Positions 5,663-7,672 of a stretch of DNA of 7,672 bases are shown here, piece by piece. Where the stretch lies: the NCBI GenBank assembly GCA_009776905.1, contig WRMX01000052.1, forward strand, positions 1 to 7,672. The letters run 5' to 3'. Position 1 is the stretch's first letter, and the number at the start of each line of letters is the position of its first letter. The notes beneath the pieces are model-generated. The model saw nothing but the letters and a program-made list of their open reading frames with translations. It made no database searches and was not told the DNA's origin. Made by a program: the position numbers and the translations under genes. Origin of the DNA: Oscillospiraceae bacterium. GTDB taxonomy: Bacteria > Bacillota > Clostridia > Oscillospirales > Oscillospiraceae.

Positions 5663-7672
5663 CTACGACAGATACTGACGTAATTTCTCAATGACCTCAT
5701 TGAAATCGAGCGGTTTGCCAATGTGGTCGTTCATCCCCGCTGCCATGCATCGTTCCACATCCTCACGAAACACGTTCGCTGTCATTGCAATAATCGGAAT
5801 GGTCTTTGCCTTCGCAGCATCCATTTGCCTGATTTGGCGGGTCGCTTCAAACCCGTCCATTTCAGGCATTTGCAAATCCATAAGAATAATATCATATTTA
5901 TCCGGCGAAGCGGCGAACAGACGGACGGCAGCGGCTCCGTTTTCCGCATAATCGATCATCAAGTCCATCGGTTCAAGCAGAGCAAAGACAATTTCGCGGT
6001 TTATCTCAACATCCTCCGCCAGCAGCACGGACCGCCCCGCAAAATCGACCGTATACCCGGTTTCGCTGATTTGTTCGACGGCCTTTTTCGTGCCGATGCT
6101 CTCGTTGATCAAATCCACGATGACAGACGGGAAAAGTGGCTTCGGTAGGAATTTGCCAACGCCGGCCTCGCGCGCCTCTTCCTCGAGGAAGTTCCAGTCG
6201 GCTGAAGAAAACACTACGACGATGGAGTTCAATGGAGTCTTTTCCTGGATCTTTGCCGCAAGCTCGACCCCATTCATTCCCGGGAGCTTCCAATCGAGGA
6301 AATATATGTTGTAATCATTGTCCTGCTCCAAAAGCTCGGCGGCCTCTTCGCCGCTCGCAGCCACAGTGCAGTCAATATTCAACTCCTCGGCCATCATCGC
6401 GAAAAATTCACGGATTTCAGGCTCATCGTCGACTGCGAATATGCGAATGTTCTCCCAATTTATGCTTTCATCAAGCAGCCGCTTTCTCTCCTCTTCTCCT
6501 CGTTTGAGCATGACGGTGAATATGAATTTCGACCCTTCTCCCGGTGTGGATTCGACCCATATTTCGCCGTCCATCAGCTCCACGATGCGTTTTGATATCG
6601 AAAGCCCCAGGCCGGTGCCGCCGAACTTCCGCGATGTGCTGGCGTCTGCCTGTTCAAAAGAATGGAACAAGCGCGCCTTCTGCTCGTCGGAAATGCCGAT
6701 GCCTGTGTCTGTGACGCTTATTTGCAGCTTGCATATGCCATCTGTCTCCGAAACGATTTGCGAATCGAGCGTAATCGAGCCTTCTTCAGGCGTAAACTTC
6801 ACAGCGTTGGACAGCAGATTCATGATAACTTGCGACAACCGTTGATCGTCGCCAATCAGAATATTCGGAATCCCCTTGCCGATGTTGATATACAGCTTCT
6901 GGCGGCGTTCGTCAACTCGCAGGTTGATGACATCCGCGACCTTTTGCAGCATTTTTTCAAAATCAAAACTGACGGGCGACAGTTCGAGCTTGTCTGCCTC
7001 GATCTTCGAGATATCAAGTATATCGTTGATGATTCCGAGCAATTGCTTTGAGGCTCCGTCGATTTTTTTCAAGGCATCATCTTTTTTATCCGCATTTTGC
7101 GATAATTTGCCGATAGTCGTCATGCCGATTATCGCATTCATCGGAGTACGTATCTCATGGCTCATGTTACTGAGAAACGTGCTCTTTGCTTTTGACGCGG
7201 CCTCGGCGATTAAAACTTGCTCCTCAAGTTGCTGCGTCCGCTGCTTCACTGTCGTTTCCAGAATCTCATTCATCTGAGACGCCGCTTCAAAGCGGTTTGT
7301 ATATTTTCGAGCCAAGACAAAAGCCATGCATATCATAAGCAACGAAAACCCATATCGAGTGAGCAGCATGCCTGTATGGAACAGCACTAAATCCAACATA
7401 TCATATGCTGCGGCGCACGTGACGATCAGCATAGGCAGGAAGATATTGCCGAGCTCCGTTTCTCTGAGTCCTTTGATGAGCCTTTTCCACACAGCAGCCT
7501 GCTTGCTCCCTTGAGCATTGCTGCCTTGTTGCTTGATGGCGCTCTTGAAAAATGTGTATATCAGGTCATACCCGACAATGTAGACGATGTAACACCCTCC
7601 GTATATTTGCCATATGGTCAGAAGATCCCCTGCAAACCAGATTGGGAATATGCACTGCAACACAATGAACGC
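5663..7672 (-). CDS. Hybrid sensor histidine kinase, 7TMR-DISM-like membrane region, two REC domains (N-terminus cut by window edge)
   Basis: The frame stays open to base 7672, so the true start lies outside; about 669 residues are visible. Numbering here starts at the GTG at 7663-7661. Hydrophobic segments occur at the edge and near 15-38, 73-95 and 98-119. The stretch AAAYDMLDLVL, then RYGF..LMICMAFVLARKY, then a coiled coil ending VKQRTQQLEEQ resembles the end of 7TMR-DISM sensors, which usually carry an external ligand domain upstream. HisKA has SHEIRTP with H169. HATPase has N286, D319 (DTGIGI) and GGTGLGL 348-354. REC1 has D412/D413, D457 and K508. REC2 has E550/D551, D596 and K650. All key residues are intact. 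It closely parallels the kinase at 232-2985 from HisKA to the end but has no GAF-like domain. It converges on the MCP gene with a 110-bp gap, so it belongs to another transcription unit. The 7TMR-DISM call is less sure than the kinase call. Confidence 0.93.
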   Translation of the reverse strand, partial: AFIVLQCIFPIWFAGDLLTIWQIYGGCYIVYIVGYDLIYTFFKSAIKQQGSNAQGSKQAAVWKRLIKGLRETELGNIFLPMLIVTCAAAYDMLDLVLFHTGMLLTRYGFSLLMICMAFVLARKYTNRFEAASQMNEILETTVKQRTQQLEEQVLIAEAASKAKSTFLSNMSHEIRTPMNAIIGMTTIGKLSQNADKKDDALKKIDGASKQLLGIINDILDISKIEADKLELSPVSFDFEKMLQKVADVINLRVDERRQKLYINIGKGIPNILIGDDQRLSQVIMNLLSNAVKFTPEEGSITLDSQIVSETDGICKLQISVTDTGIGISDEQKARLFHSFEQADASTSRKFGGTGLGLSISKRIVELMDGEIWVESTPGEGSKFIFTVMLKRGEEERKRLLDESINWENIRIFAVDDEPEIREFFAMMAEELNIDCTVAASGEEAAELLEQDNDYNIYFLDWKLPGMNGVELAAKIQEKTPLNSIVVVFSSADWNFLEEEAREAGVGKFLPKPLFPSVIVDLINESIGTKKAVEQISETGYTVDFAGRSVLLAEDVEINREIVFALLEPMDLMIDYAENGAAAVRLFAASPDKYDIILMDLQMPEMDGFEATRQIRQMDAAKAKTIPIIAMTANVFREDVERCMAAGMNDHIGKPLDFNEVIEKLRQYLS

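Overview
The window holds four signal-transduction genes and nothing else that codes. From left to right they are: a complete hybrid sensor histidine kinase (232-2985, +), a response regulator fused to a diguanylate cyclase (REC-GGDEF, about 3106-4005, +), a methyl-accepting chemotaxis protein (about 4164-5552, +), and a second hybrid histidine kinase facing the other three (5663 to beyond the right edge, -). The second kinase is cut at its N-terminus by the window end.

The organism is a bacterium of medium GC content. Several traits suggest an anaerobic Firmicute of the Clostridia type: sigma-A-like promoters with 17-bp spacers, a strong GGGAGGG ribosome binding site, a 7TMR-DISM-like kinase, and an MCP ending in FGKY. 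This is inference; Spirochaetes or Synergistota are not excluded. No rRNA, tRNA, CRISPR array, transposase, phage gene or plasmid gene was seen.

Layout. Bases 1-231 carry GC-rich mini-hairpins, a perfect 17-bp inverted repeat, a good promoter (109-137) and a leader of roughly 90 nt. Kinase 1 has six membrane segments, a GAF-like domain, HisKA, HATPase and two receiver domains. A 120-bp gap full of short repeats and hairpins separates it from the REC-GGDEF gene. That gene keeps every residue expected for phosphorylation, catalysis and product inhibition. A 158-bp gap then holds a stem-loop, a near-consensus promoter and a palindrome over its -10 box, followed by the MCP. The MCP and kinase 2 converge on a 110-bp gap that contains a hairpin and a 19-bp direct repeat.

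How the genes may work together (inference): kinase 1, the c-di-GMP synthase and the MCP are collinear and would link membrane or cytoplasmic sensing to c-di-GMP production and motility. The two kinases are close paralogues from HisKA to the C-terminus but have unrelated sensor halves, so they may feed the same downstream partner from different stimuli. Neither carries an HPt domain and none is encoded here, so the route from kinase to REC-GGDEF is unresolved. The protein families are ordinary; the least explained material is the set of palindromic and direct repeats at gene borders.
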